This document shows, in pieces, positions 41,681-50,206 of a DNA stretch of 64,000 bases. The position numbers and the translations under genes were made by a program. Under the pieces are notes generated by a model, which worked only from the letters and a program-made list of their open reading frames with translations, had not been told where the DNA came from and did no database searches. Source of the DNA: NVTR01 sp036479015 (GTDB taxonomy: Bacteria > Pseudomonadota > Alphaproteobacteria > Rhodobacterales > Rhodobacteraceae); the NCBI GenBank assembly GCA_036479015.1, contig JAZGFB010000045.1, positions 1-64,000 of the forward strand, in the 5' to 3' direction. Every line of letters starts with the position of its first letter. The first letter of the stretch is position 1.

Positions 41681-43093
41681 TCAGGCCAGAACAGCGCCCG
41701 GGTTCATAATGCCATTTGGATCAACTGCGCCCTTGATTGACGCCATGGCGGCCAGTTTGGCCGGGTCGCCATAACGCTTTAATTCCCCAGCTTTCATCCG
41801 CCCCAGCCCGTGTTCGGCACTGAAAGAACCGTCAAATTCAGCCACCAGATCATGCACCAAGCGGCGGATTTCTTCGCCCAATTCAGGCGCGTCATCACGG
41901 CTGCCGCCAAGGGGTGGGAAAATATTGTAATGCAGGTTGCCATCGCCCAAATGCCCAAAGCAATTGATGCGGTAATTTCCTTTTTCAGCAATGGCTTGCC
42001 CGGCATTCTTAATGAACTCTGGTAGTGCGCTGATCGGCACTGAAATATCGTGGGACGCAATCGGCCCGATGCGTTTATTGGCCGCAGGAATGGCTTCACG
42101 AACCGTCCAAAAACCCTGACGCTGTGCCAGGTTTTGGGCCACCACCCCGTTACTGACCAGCCCTGCCGCCTGGCCGATCTCAAATATCTGGCTCAGGTGC
42201 TCAGCCGGGTCCGCACCAGCCGCCATACCCAGGTCAATCAACACAGACCACTCGGGGCGTTGTTCAAAAGGTTGGGCGATCTGGGGCATGGTTTCAGCCA
42301 GAAAATCGAGCCCGGTACCATGGATCAGCTCAAAGCCTGAAATGGTGTTGCCCAGGTGGGCGCTTGCCAGCGCCAACAGCTCAATCGCCGCCGCAGGATC
42401 ACGCACCACCATAAGTGCGGCCCCAACCTGGGCCGGGATCGGGCACAGCCGCAGCGCGGCGGCGGTGATCACCCCCAACGTGCCCTCGGACCCGATCAGC
42501 AAGTTACGCAGATCATAGCCGGTATTGTCTTTGCGCAACCGCTTTAACCCATGCCAGATATCGCCGTTTGGCAGCACCGCTTCCAGCCCCAGGCACAGGT
42601 CACGGGCATTGCCATAGCGCAACACATTCACCCCGCCAGCGTTGGTGGCGAGGGTGCCGCCGATCTGGCAGGACCCTTGGGACGCCAGCGACAATGGGAA
42701 CAACCGATCAGCGTCAGTCGCGGCGGATTGCAGGTTTTCCAAGATCACCCCGGCCTCGGCGATGATCACGTTTTCATCTGGATACGTGGCGCGGACTTTG
42801 TTCATCCTTTCCAGCGATAGCACCAACGGCAAGGGCCCGTCTGGCATCACCTGCCCGCCCACCAGGCCAGTGCCGCCACCGTAAGGCACCACCGGGATGC
42901 GGGCGTGGTTGGCGGCACGGATTATCGTGCTCACCTCTTGCACGGATGCCGGGGCCAGCACCTGCCCGGCCTGTCCACTAAATTTCCCGCGCGGTTCCTG
43001 CAAATAATGCGGCGTGCTGTCGCGAAACGCCGCTGCGGGGATATTGCCGCGCAGCTGTGCCAGAAACGCATCTGTAACCGGGTTTAACGTCAT
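41681..43093 (-). CDS. FAD-binding oxidoreductase, GlcD/D-2-hydroxyacid dehydrogenase type
   Basis: A 470-residue flavoprotein of the FAD_binding_4/FAD-oxidase_C family, which oxidises D-2-hydroxy acids (D-lactate, glycolate or D-2-hydroxyglutarate) to 2-keto acids. The FAD-binding loop P-Y-G-G-G-T-G-L-V-G-G-Q lies at about 71–82; I-G-G-T-L-A-T-N-A-G-G-V-N-V-L and L-L-I-G-S-E-G-T-L-G-V-I-T follow. The C-terminal part has H-L-G-D-G-N-L-H-Y-N-I and S-A-E-H-G-L-G-R-M-K, conserved substrate- and metal-site motifs. Coupled by ATGA to the upstream DUF1697 gene. Confidence 0.9.
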   Translation of the reverse strand: MTLNPVTDAFLAQLRGNIPAAAFRDSTPHYLQEPRGKFSGQAGQVLAPASVQEVSTIIRAANHARIPVVPYGGGTGLVGGQVMPDGPLPLVLSLERMNKVRATYPDENVIIAEAGVILENLQSAATDADRLFPLSLASQGSCQIGGTLATNAGGVNVLRYGNARDLCLGLEAVLPNGDIWHGLKRLRKDNTGYDLRNLLIGSEGTLGVITAAALRLCPIPAQVGAALMVVRDPAAAIELLALASAHLGNTISGFELIHGTGLDFLAETMPQIAQPFEQRPEWSVLIDLGMAAGADPAEHLSQIFEIGQAAGLVSNGVVAQNLAQRQGFWTVREAIPAANKRIGPIASHDISVPISALPEFIKNAGQAIAEKGNYRINCFGHLGDGNLHYNIFPPLGGSRDDAPELGEEIRRLVHDLVAEFDGSFSAEHGLGRMKAGELKRYGDPAKLAAMASIKGAVDPNGIMNPGAVLA

Positions 43094-43626
43094 AGTGATT
43101 GCGCCAATTCCATGATCTTTTGACCCGATCGCAGGTTGCGCCCGGTCATTGAAACCTTGATGAACCGCGCCAGTTTTCCCGCCAGTAATGATTTTCCAAA
43201 GCCGTTTGGCGTATAAAAGTACAGCACGTTGTTGATCAGCTGAAAGTCTTCGCCACCAGTGGCAAGCTCTGCCATCCCGGCCAGATCAATATTGGCCGCC
43301 GGGTCGGCCAGAAAAAACAAATGCAGGGTCTTTGGGTCGGCGTCTGCTTGCGGGAAAGGGTTTGCATCCAGCGCATTTTGCAAATCCGCCTGCGATAAAA
43401 CAAACACATCCACCCTGAAACCAAATTTCTTTTCAATCGCCTCACCAATGGTGCGCGCGATATCAGCGGCCTGACCCCCGGCACGAAACGCCCCGTTACC
43501 AGACTGGATATAGCTGGCCACATCGGTGTAACCCAGCCCCATCAGCATGGCCCTAAAATCCGCCATGGGCAGTTTATTATTGCCGCCGACATTTACGCCT
43601 TTCAGCAAGGCTATCCAAATATCCAT
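43090..43626 (-). CDS. DUF1697 family protein
   Basis: A 178-residue cytoplasmic protein with the DUF1697 N-terminus W-I-A-L-L-K-G-V-N-V-G-G-N-N-K-L-P-M-A-D-F, L-G-Y-T-D-V-A-S-Y-I-Q-S-G-N, and the C-terminal M-T-G-R-N-L-R-S motif. The fold is a tandem ferredoxin-like domain; function unknown. It lies between the acetyltransferase gene upstream and the GlcD-type oxidase downstream, overlapping the latter by four bases. Confidence 0.9.
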   Translation of the reverse strand: MDIWIALLKGVNVGGNNKLPMADFRAMLMGLGYTDVASYIQSGNGAFRAGGQAADIARTIGEAIEKKFGFRVDVFVLSQADLQNALDANPFPQADADPKTLHLFFLADPAANIDLAGMAELATGGEDFQLINNVLYFYTPNGFGKSLLAGKLARFIKVSMTGRNLRSGQKIMELAQSL

Positions 43627-43649
43627 TCACGTCATCCCAAAGGACTAAT

Positions 43650-44237
43650 TCAGCCGGTTTCGGTTTTACCGCGCCGGTCGTTTCGCAGGTTGGCATAGAG
43701 CACATGTGTGCGCCAGCGCCCGTTGATCTGCAAATAGCTTTGCGCCACGCCTTCGTATTTGTAACCGCATTTTTCCAACACGCCACGGGATGCCAGGTTT
43801 TCCGGCAGGCAGGCGCTTTCAACTCGGCTAAGGTCAAGCGTGGTGAACGCATAATGCACCACCGCGTCCAGAGCTTCGCGCATATAGCCTTGGCGAGCAA
43901 AAGCCTGGCCGACCCAATACCCACAAGAGCCCGCCTGGGACGGGCCGCGGCGGATATTGCTGAGCGTGATTGCCCCCAACAACGCATTGTCCGCGCGCCG
44001 GTGCAAAAACAGCGGTATATCGGTGCCACCAGCAATAGAACGCTGTGCCCAGTAAACCCGGTTGGCAAATGATTTGCGCGACAGGTGTTCATTGGACCAT
44101 GTGGGCTCCCATGGCATCAAAAAATCAGCACTTTGACGGCGCTGCGCTGCCCAGTTGCGAAAGTCAGAATGTTTAGGGGGGCGCAAAACCATCCGCTCGG
44201 TTTCAATGCGAACTTTGCTTTTGCGCAGGTGTATCAT
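43650..44237 (-). CDS. GNAT N-acetyltransferase, RimJ-like
   Basis: A 195-residue acetyltransferase of the RimJ/RimL type, which acetylates N-terminal residues of ribosomal or other proteins. Blocks: R-I-E-T-E-R-M-V-L-R-P-P, G-Y-W-V-G-Q-A-F-A-R-Q-G-Y-M-R-E-A (acetyl-CoA site), and V-E-S-A-C-L-P-E-N-L-A-S-R-G-V-L-E-K-C-G-Y, the usual N-x-x-S-x-x-V-L-x-K-x-G-F/Y signature. The start overlaps the stop of the M16 peptidase gene (ATGA), so it belongs to the thrC–M16–rimJ operon common in Rhodobacterales. Confidence 0.9.
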   Translation of the reverse strand: MIHLRKSKVRIETERMVLRPPKHSDFRNWAAQRRQSADFLMPWEPTWSNEHLSRKSFANRVYWAQRSIAGGTDIPLFLHRRADNALLGAITLSNIRRGPSQAGSCGYWVGQAFARQGYMREALDAVVHYAFTTLDLSRVESACLPENLASRGVLEKCGYKYEGVAQSYLQINGRWRTHVLYANLRNDRRGKTETG

Positions 44238-45493
44238 GCTGCCAGTCTGGCTTTTAGCGTGGCCATATCAGGTGCCAGGTCGATGGGCCCATAAAGCGCC
44301 AGCGCCGGTGCGCCTGTTGTCAGATCTTGGGCCAGTCTACGCACATCATTTCGCTGAACATTATCAATGCGGGCGACCACTTCATCCAGGTCAGGAACCC
44401 GGCCCCAAATAGACACCATTCGCGCCAACCGTTCCGCACGCGATGACGCGCTTTCAAGCCCCATCAGCATCCCCGATTTCATTTGAATTTTGGCGCGCGC
44501 CACTTCTGCCTCTGACATATCATCAGCAGCGCGTTTAAGTTCATCAACAACGATCATCGCCAGATCACCGATTTGTCCGGCGCTTGTGCCGGCATAAATT
44601 GTTGTCATGCCGGTATCGGCATAGGCACCGGCCTGGGCAAATATCGTATAGCACAGGCCGCGTTTTTCCCGGACTTCCTGAAACAGGCGTGACGACATAC
44701 CGCCGCCCAATGTGCTGGCCAGAATTTGTGAGGCATAGATGTCGTCATCCAAATAGCCCGGGCTTGGCAGTGCCAGCGCAAAATGCGCCTGTTCCAGGTC
44801 TTTGGCCTCGCGCTGCTCACCGCCAACATAGTGCGCCGGTTCCAATATCAATGCCTGCGCCACCGGCAATGCGCCAAACAGTTTTTCCGCCTCTTGCACC
44901 AGCGCGTCATGATCTACAGCGCCCGCTGCGGCCAGGATCATGCGGTCGGGGCTGTAATGTTGCGCCACGAAGGTCGACAGATCTTTGCGGTTAAAGCTTG
45001 AAACCCGCTCGGCGGGCCCCAAAATTGTGCGCCCCATTGCCTGGTTTGGATAGGCCGCTTCCTGCAACCAATCAAATATTACGTCATCCGGTGTGTCCAG
45101 GGATTGGCCGATTTCCTGTAAGATCACACCGCGTTCGGTTTCAATTTCGTCCAGGTCAAAGACCGGGTTCAGCACGATGTCGGCGATCACATCCAGCGCC
45201 AATGGCACGTCCTGTTCCAGCACACGGGCGTAGTAGGCGGTGTTTTCGCGGCTGGTATAGGCATTGATAAAGCCGCCCACATCTTCGATAGCCTCGGCTA
45301 TTTGCAAGGCACTGCGCCGCGCTGTGCCCTTAAACGCCATATGTTCCAGAAAATGCGCGATGCCGTTTTGGGGGCGGCTTTCATGGCGCCCACCTGCGTT
45401 TACCCAAATCCCGATAGAGGCTGATTTTAACCCCGGCATCTTTTCGGTTACGATTTTGAAGCCGTTGGATAATGTATTAATTTGAACGCTCAC
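44234..45493 (-). CDS. M16-family zinc peptidase (processing-peptidase-like)
   Basis: A 419-residue pitrilysin-family metallopeptidase related to the beta subunit of mitochondrial processing peptidase. The inverted zinc motif H-F-L-E-H is at 47–51 (G-I-A-H-F-L-E-H-M-A-F-K-G-T), and the third ligand Glu lies in the E-T-E-R-G-V-I-L-Q-E-I region (about 117–127). The G-G-G-M-S-S-R-L-F-Q-E-V-R-E-K-R-G-L-C-Y block of the C-terminal lobe is also present. No signal peptide. It overlaps thrC (ATGA) and the rimJ-like gene. Bacterial homologues act on small peptides; the natural substrate is not known. Confidence 0.93.
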   Translation of the reverse strand: MSVQINTLSNGFKIVTEKMPGLKSASIGIWVNAGGRHESRPQNGIAHFLEHMAFKGTARRSALQIAEAIEDVGGFINAYTSRENTAYYARVLEQDVPLALDVIADIVLNPVFDLDEIETERGVILQEIGQSLDTPDDVIFDWLQEAAYPNQAMGRTILGPAERVSSFNRKDLSTFVAQHYSPDRMILAAAGAVDHDALVQEAEKLFGALPVAQALILEPAHYVGGEQREAKDLEQAHFALALPSPGYLDDDIYASQILASTLGGGMSSRLFQEVREKRGLCYTIFAQAGAYADTGMTTIYAGTSAGQIGDLAMIVVDELKRAADDMSEAEVARAKIQMKSGMLMGLESASSRAERLARMVSIWGRVPDLDEVVARIDNVQRNDVRRLAQDLTTGAPALALYGPIDLAPDMATLKARLAA

Positions 45494-46878
45494 TGTTTGG
45501 TCCGATCCCGTATCAGTGTTTCAAGGCTGTCCAAGTCGTTTGCGACCTGGGTTATGCGTTCCGGGCGGTCAAACAAATCGGCCATGTGGGCTGGCAGATC
45601 AGGGCGCTGACCAATCGCGGCATCCACCGCATCCGGGAACTTGGCCGGATGCGCCGTGGCCAAGGTGATCATCGGGGCTGAGACTTTGATATGTTCTTGC
45701 GCCACCTTCACGGCAACCGCGCTATGGGGGCACAGGATTTCCCCGGTGCGGGCATGTATGTCACGGATGGTGGCTGTTGTTTCAGCCTCAGACGCACGGC
45801 CGGAGGCATAGGTTTCACGCAGCCAGTTAATGGCCCCTTGCGAAATATCAAAGCCGCCCTGATCCAGCGCCTGCATCTGTTGGGCCACGGCATTGGCGTC
45901 ACTGCCATAGGCATAGAACAAGGCCCGCTCAAAGTTGGAGGACACCTGAATATCCATTGACGGGCTCATAGAGGGTGTCACGCCATGTTTGGTGTAGGAG
46001 CCGCTGGTCAATGTGCGGTGCAATATGTCGTTCTGGTTGGTGGCAATCACCAACTGATCTATCGGCAGGCCCATTTTGCGGGCAATGGTGGCCGCAAAAA
46101 TATCGCCAAAATTACCGGTCGGAACTGTAAAGCTAACCGCCCGGTGCGGCGCGCCAAGCGCCACGGCGGATGTGAAATAATACACCACCTGCGCCAACAC
46201 CCTGGCCCAGTTGATCGAGTTCACCCCAGCCAAGCGCACGCCATCGCGAAAGTCAAAATCATTGAACATGTCTTTCAGGCGGGCTTGGCAGTCGTCAAAA
46301 TCCCCGGCCAGTGCCAGCGCATGCACGTTGTCTTGGTCTGGCGTGGTCATTTGGCGACGCTGTACGTCAGACACCAGACCGTCGGGAAACAGGATGAACA
46401 CATCCACTGCATCCAGCCCCTTGAACGCATCTATTGCGGCTGATCCGGTATCGCCGGATGTGGCCCCAACGATCGTGACCCGCTCACCGCGTTTTGTCAG
46501 CGTCGATTGGAACATCTGGCCGATCAGCTGCATAGCGAAATCTTTAAACGCCAGTGTTGGGCCATGGAACAGTTCCAGCAGGTAATGGTTGCTGTCCAAC
46601 TGTTTCAGTGGCGCGCGGGCATCGTGTCGAAACCCGGCATAGGCGCGCCCAATGATATCGCCAAATTCGCTGTCGCTGAACGTGTCGCCTATGAACGGGC
46701 GCATCACCCTGAATGCGATCTCTTCGTAAGACAGCCCGGCCAGTGCCGCGATATCGCCACGCGACATTTGGGGAATTGTCTCAGGCAAATACAACCCACC
46801 ATCACGGGCAAGCCCGGTGAGCATGGTGTTTTCAAAGTCCAGAACAGGGGCCTGTCCGCGGGTCGAAATATACTGCAT
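45490..46878 (-). CDS. thrC: Threonine synthase
   Basis: PLP-dependent conversion of O-phosphohomoserine to threonine. The 462-residue protein starts M-Q-Y-I-S-T-R-G-Q-A-P and has L-A-R-D-G-G-L-Y-L-P-E, and the PLP Lys is Lys112 in H-G-P-T-L-A-F-K-D-F-A-M-Q. The phosphate-binding loop appears as V-P-T-G-N-F-G-D-I-F-A, and G-A-T-S-G-D-T-G-S-A lies between. This is the longer class of threonine synthase typical of Gram-negative bacteria. First gene downstream of SURF1 with only 13 bases between, and coupled to the M16 peptidase gene. Confidence 0.96.
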   Translation of the reverse strand: MQYISTRGQAPVLDFENTMLTGLARDGGLYLPETIPQMSRGDIAALAGLSYEEIAFRVMRPFIGDTFSDSEFGDIIGRAYAGFRHDARAPLKQLDSNHYLLELFHGPTLAFKDFAMQLIGQMFQSTLTKRGERVTIVGATSGDTGSAAIDAFKGLDAVDVFILFPDGLVSDVQRRQMTTPDQDNVHALALAGDFDDCQARLKDMFNDFDFRDGVRLAGVNSINWARVLAQVVYYFTSAVALGAPHRAVSFTVPTGNFGDIFAATIARKMGLPIDQLVIATNQNDILHRTLTSGSYTKHGVTPSMSPSMDIQVSSNFERALFYAYGSDANAVAQQMQALDQGGFDISQGAINWLRETYASGRASEAETTATIRDIHARTGEILCPHSAVAVKVAQEHIKVSAPMITLATAHPAKFPDAVDAAIGQRPDLPAHMADLFDRPERITQVANDLDSLETLIRDRTKQ

Positions 46879-46891
46879 ATTGTTGGCGCTT

Positions 46892-47563
46892 TTATTGGTT
46901 GGTTTGGCGCTTAATACGCCACAGCAGATAGACTGTCATCCCAAACCATACAGCAGCCAATAAAAACCAGGTAATGGCGTAATTTAGATGGTTGTTCGGG
47001 ATGCTGGCTGTGTTCACTGGAAATGGCACCACACCGTCACCTGTGGCTTGGCTGGCGACAATTAAAACCGGTTCCGCATTCAAAGCCAGCGCCATGGCCG
47101 GCACGTCGCGGGCGAACCAGATATTAGCCGCCCCGTCGGTTTTAGGCGTGTATTTATCCACCTCATCCGGCCAATGCAGGTTGCCGACCACCTGCAACTG
47201 GCCCCCGCCGCGCAGATCATCTTTTGCAGTCAGTCCAACAAACCCACGATCCACCATGATCCGGCGACCATCACTGAGCAATACGCCAATCACCCGGTAT
47301 CCGGCCCCGGTGTCTTTATTGCTGGCCAAAACATGGACCTCTGCACTGTCAAATCGACCTTCAGCAAACACCGCCAAAAACCGATCTGCACTGGCGTCCG
47401 GTAAAATTGGGAGCGAGACTGGATCTGCGGCGATCTGTGTCGCAATTTCAGCCAACACATTTTGCTTCCAGCCCAGGCGCTGAACCTGCCAACTGCCCAG
47501 CCATAGCAACAGGGCGACACCTAGCACACCAAAAACCAAAGGGCCGATCATCGCTTTTGCCAC
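46892..47563 (-). CDS. SURF1 family cytochrome oxidase assembly protein
   Basis: A 223-residue inner-membrane protein that helps insert heme a into cytochrome c oxidase subunit I. Two membrane helices bracket a periplasmic domain: the first at about 8–25 (G-V-L-G-V-A-L-L-L-W-L-G-S-W-Q-V-Q-R-L, with the conserved G-x-W-Q-x-x-R-L), and the last near the C-terminus (W-F-L-L-A-A-V-W-F-G-M-T-V-Y-L). The start is a GTG at 47563 with GGAG upstream; the longer frame to 47692 reads through an intergenic repeat and is unlikely. The N-N-H-L-x-Y-A-x-T-W block is conserved. Confidence 0.92.
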   Translation of the reverse strand: MAKAMIGPLVFGVLGVALLLWLGSWQVQRLGWKQNVLAEIATQIAADPVSLPILPDASADRFLAVFAEGRFDSAEVHVLASNKDTGAGYRVIGVLLSDGRRIMVDRGFVGLTAKDDLRGGGQLQVVGNLHWPDEVDKYTPKTDGAANIWFARDVPAMALALNAEPVLIVASQATGDGVVPFPVNTASIPNNHLNYAITWFLLAAVWFGMTVYLLWRIKRQTNQ

Positions 47564-47611
47564 GGTACTGTCTCCAAGCAAATGGCGCGAAGAAAACCCT
47601 CCGCGCCGCAT

Positions 47612-47641
47612 CTTCTTTTTCAAAATATCCTCGCCGAAGGC
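47612..47641 (+). repeat. Two-part intergenic repeat, partial copy F
   Basis: CTTCTTTTTCAAAATATCC followed by TCGCCGAAGGC (47612–47641), the first part of the family only; no palindrome follows because coxC ends 9 bases later. It separates coxC from SURF1 within the oxidase gene run. Confidence 0.55.
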
Positions 47642-47649
47642 AAGAAGTC

Positions 47650-48462
47650 TTAACCGCCCCAGATGTAAACCGCTGCGAACAGAAACAGCCAAACCACATC
47701 AACGAAATGCCAATACCAAGCCGCCGCTTCAAAACCCACATGGGCTTCGGGTGTAAAATGCCCTGCCCGGGCCCGGAACCAACAAACGGCCAGGAAAATA
47801 GTTCCTATCAGAACATGGAAACCGTGAAACCCTGTGGCCATGAAAAAGTTAGCGCCATAGATATTACCGGAAAAGCTAAAGGCCGCGTGGGAATATTCAT
47901 AGGCCTGGAAGAAGGTGAACAATATCCCCAATGCCACAGAAATTATCAGCCCGGTTTGTAGATCTTTACGGTTGTTTTCATGGGCAATCGCATGGTGCGC
48001 CCAGGTGGCGGCCATACCGGAACACAGCAGGATCAACGTGTTAATCAGGGGCAGATGCCAAGGGTCAAAGGTTTCAATGCCAATGGGCGGCCAAACACCA
48101 TCAATCTTGGGTGAATCTGGGCCCATAGGGTACATCGCATGCTTGAAAAAGCTCCAAAACCAAGCAGCAAAGAACATCACTTCGGACATGATGAACAGTA
48201 CAACGCCATAGCGCAGGCCTATGGCCACAACCGACGTGTGATCACCGGCATGGCTTTCCACCACGACCTCGGACCACCAGGAATACATCACATACAGCAC
48301 ACCTGTCAGGCCGATGGCAAAGAACCACGGGTGGTTGCTTTCAACTTGCGGTGACACCCAAATGACAATGCCAAACAACATGAAGGCACCGAAAATCGCC
48401 CCCAATAGTGGCAGGACCGAAGGGGCCAAAATGTGATAGTCGTGGTTCTTTTCGTGCGCCAT
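47650..48462 (-). CDS. coxC: Cytochrome c oxidase subunit III
   Basis: A 270-residue subunit of the aa3-type oxidase with seven membrane helices. Subunit III stabilises the active site and proton uptake in the complex. Signature segments are H-D-Y-H-I-L-A-P-S-V-L-P-L near the N-terminus, F-F-A-A-W-F-W-S-F-F-K-H-A (about 118–130), G-F-H-G-F-H-V-L-I-G-T (about 213–223) and the C-terminal W-Y-W-H-F-V-D-V-V-W-L-F-L-F. Subunit I is not in the window, as usual for Rhodobacterales where it lies elsewhere. Confidence 0.96.
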   Translation of the reverse strand: MAHEKNHDYHILAPSVLPLLGAIFGAFMLFGIVIWVSPQVESNHPWFFAIGLTGVLYVMYSWWSEVVVESHAGDHTSVVAIGLRYGVVLFIMSEVMFFAAWFWSFFKHAMYPMGPDSPKIDGVWPPIGIETFDPWHLPLINTLILLCSGMAATWAHHAIAHENNRKDLQTGLIISVALGILFTFFQAYEYSHAAFSFSGNIYGANFFMATGFHGFHVLIGTIFLAVCWFRARAGHFTPEAHVGFEAAAWYWHFVDVVWLFLFAAVYIWGG

Positions 48463-48482
48463 GTGCGTTCCCCTGTTGGGAT

Positions 48483-49058
48483 TTAGTTGGAACCGCCATC
48501 GGAACCGGCTGACAGTTCAGCAAATTCTTCGGGCAGATCAGTTTCGTGGAATGTGTAGGACAGCGTGATGTGTTTTACAAACTTGGCATCCCGGTCCCGG
48601 GTGATTTCGGGGTCGACATAGAACGTTACCGGCATCAGCACGGTTTCGCCGGGCTGAAGCACCTGTTCTTCAAAGCAAAAGCAGTCGATCTTGGTAAAGT
48701 GCCCACCGGCTTGAAACGGGGCGACGTTATAGCTGGCAGTGCCGGCAACCGGGCGATCTGTGGGGTTATGCGCCTCGTAAAACGCCAACCCCGTCTCGCC
48801 TATTTTCAGCTCCATTTCGCGCACCACCGGCTTGAACGTCCAGGGCATATCGCGATCAAGGGATGCATCAAAACGGATGGTGATGGTTTGCTCAAGCACC
48901 TCATCTGACCCGGCGTCAGCCACCGATGTGGCGCCACCAAAGCCGGTCACGCTGCAAAACCAGTTGTAAAACGGCACCGAGGCCCAGGCCAGCGCGCCCA
49001 TGGTCAGCACAACGCCAACGGTCATACGCAGGGTCTTGGTATTTGCGCTTGTGCTCAT
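48483..49058 (-). CDS. ctaG: CtaG/Cox11 copper chaperone
   Basis: A 191-residue protein anchored by one N-terminal membrane helix (M-T-V-G-V-V-L-T-M-G-A-L-A-W-A) with a periplasmic immunoglobulin-like domain. It delivers copper to the CuB site of oxidase subunit I. The copper-binding C-F-C-F motif is in K-I-D-C-F-C-F-E-E-Q, with V-P-F-Y-N-W-F-C just after the membrane segment and the P-V-T-F-Y-V-D-P-E block. Overlaps the preceding small ORF (ATGA, 49055–49058). Confidence 0.95.
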   Translation of the reverse strand: MSTSANTKTLRMTVGVVLTMGALAWASVPFYNWFCSVTGFGGATSVADAGSDEVLEQTITIRFDASLDRDMPWTFKPVVREMELKIGETGLAFYEAHNPTDRPVAGTASYNVAPFQAGGHFTKIDCFCFEEQVLQPGETVLMPVTFYVDPEITRDRDAKFVKHITLSYTFHETDLPEEFAELSAGSDGGSN

Positions 49059-49240
49059 TCGGTAGCTGGCAATTGTTCAATGCGTACAGAATGATCAAAC
49101 GCTTGCGTGGGCCGACCGTCGGTCACCTTGGCGATGGTCAGCGCAAAAACCAGCGCCACAAAGCCACCCAATACAATGCCAACACCCAAATTACGGCTAA
49201 AGCGGCGTTTGTGAATCTCATGTTCCTGTGACAGACCCAT
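49055..49240 (-). CDS. Small single-helix protein of the oxidase operon
   Basis: A 61-residue protein with a basic N-terminus (H-E-I-H-K-R-R-F-S-R-N), one predicted membrane helix (G-V-G-I-V-L-G-G-F-V-A-L-V-F-A-L-T) and a short polar tail. It sits between ctaB and ctaG, a position where Rhodobacterales often have a similar tiny ORF, sometimes called CoxF. It overlaps ctaB by 1 base and ctaG by 4. A role in oxidase assembly is inferred from position only. Confidence 0.82.
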   Translation of the reverse strand: MGLSQEHEIHKRRFSRNLGVGIVLGGFVALVFALTIAKVTDGRPTQAFDHSVRIEQLPATE

Positions 49241-50172
49241 TACCAGCCCCCCAAACCATAGGATTTCAGCGTCGCTTCAACCAGTAGCGCGCCAAAACTT
49301 ATAAACAGGTAGTATATTGAAAACCGAAAGAACGTTCTTTCGACCTTATAATCATCTGCAGTTGCCGCAGTTTCAGGGCGGCGCAAAATCTCAATAGCGC
49401 CTTTCAGGAACCAAAGGTTCATCAAAACGGCCACCGTCAGATAGAACGGCCCACCAACAGATGTGAAACCCAAGCCAACAGCAATTGGCAGCAAGATCAG
49501 TGTGTAGGCCAGAATGTGCTTGCGTGTCACTGCGCGCCCGTGGGTCACTGTCAGCATCGGCACACCGGCCTTGGAATAGTCTTCCTTCATGAACAGCGCC
49601 AACGCCCAGAAATGCGGCGGCGTCCACATCAGGATCAGCGCGAACATCAGGCTGCTTTCAATGGAAATGCCACCGGTTACCACAGCCCAGCCGATCATCG
49701 GCGGAAAGGCCCCGGCCGCACCACCGATAACGATGTTCTGCGGTGTCCAGCGTTTTAGCCACATGGTGTAAACCACGGCGTAAAAGAAAATAGTAAATGC
49801 CAGCAACCCGGCCGCAAAGAAATTTGCCGCCAGCGCCAGCATAATAACAGCCATGACCGACAGGGTAATGCCAATGGCATAGGCTTCGCCTGCGCCAACC
49901 TTACCTGCAGGCACCGGACGGTTGGCAGTGCGCTGCATCACCGCATCAATATCAGCGTCATACCACATGTTCAGCGCACCAGAGGCCCCGGCACCAATGG
50001 CAATAAACAAGATCGAGGCAAAGCCAACCACCGGGTTCACCCCGCCTGGCGCAACCACCAGCCCGACCAATGCCGTGAACACCACCAGTGACATGACACG
50101 GGGCTTGAGCAGGGCGAAATAATCGCCGAACTGGGCCTCGTTTTCATAGCTGATACTGGTGCTGTCAGACAT
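49240..50172 (-). CDS. ctaB: Heme O synthase (protoheme IX farnesyltransferase)
   Basis: A 310-residue UbiA-superfamily membrane enzyme that adds farnesyl to heme B to make heme O, the precursor of heme A in the oxidase. The first Asp-rich motif is N-M-W-Y-D-A-D-I-D-A-V-M-x-R-T-x-x-R-P (about 69–87), with L-K-P-R-V-M-S-L-V-V-F-T at the N-terminus and a second conserved segment G-V-P-M-L-T-V-T-H-G near 193. Eight to nine hydrophobic segments are seen. Followed by the small CoxF-like ORF and ctaG. Confidence 0.95.
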   Translation of the reverse strand: MSDSTSISYENEAQFGDYFALLKPRVMSLVVFTALVGLVVAPGGVNPVVGFASILFIAIGAGASGALNMWYDADIDAVMQRTANRPVPAGKVGAGEAYAIGITLSVMAVIMLALAANFFAAGLLAFTIFFYAVVYTMWLKRWTPQNIVIGGAAGAFPPMIGWAVVTGGISIESSLMFALILMWTPPHFWALALFMKEDYSKAGVPMLTVTHGRAVTRKHILAYTLILLPIAVGLGFTSVGGPFYLTVAVLMNLWFLKGAIEILRRPETAATADDYKVERTFFRFSIYYLFISFGALLVEATLKSYGLGGW

Positions 50173-50206
50173 CGGTTTCTTTCATTGGCCCTGTGGGCCT
50201 GCCAAA

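Noticed and set aside
47564..47692. Longer SURF1 N-terminus
   Set aside because: The extra residues read through an intergenic repeat and into the coxC end; the GTG at 47563 has a Shine-Dalgarno and leads straight into the membrane anchor.
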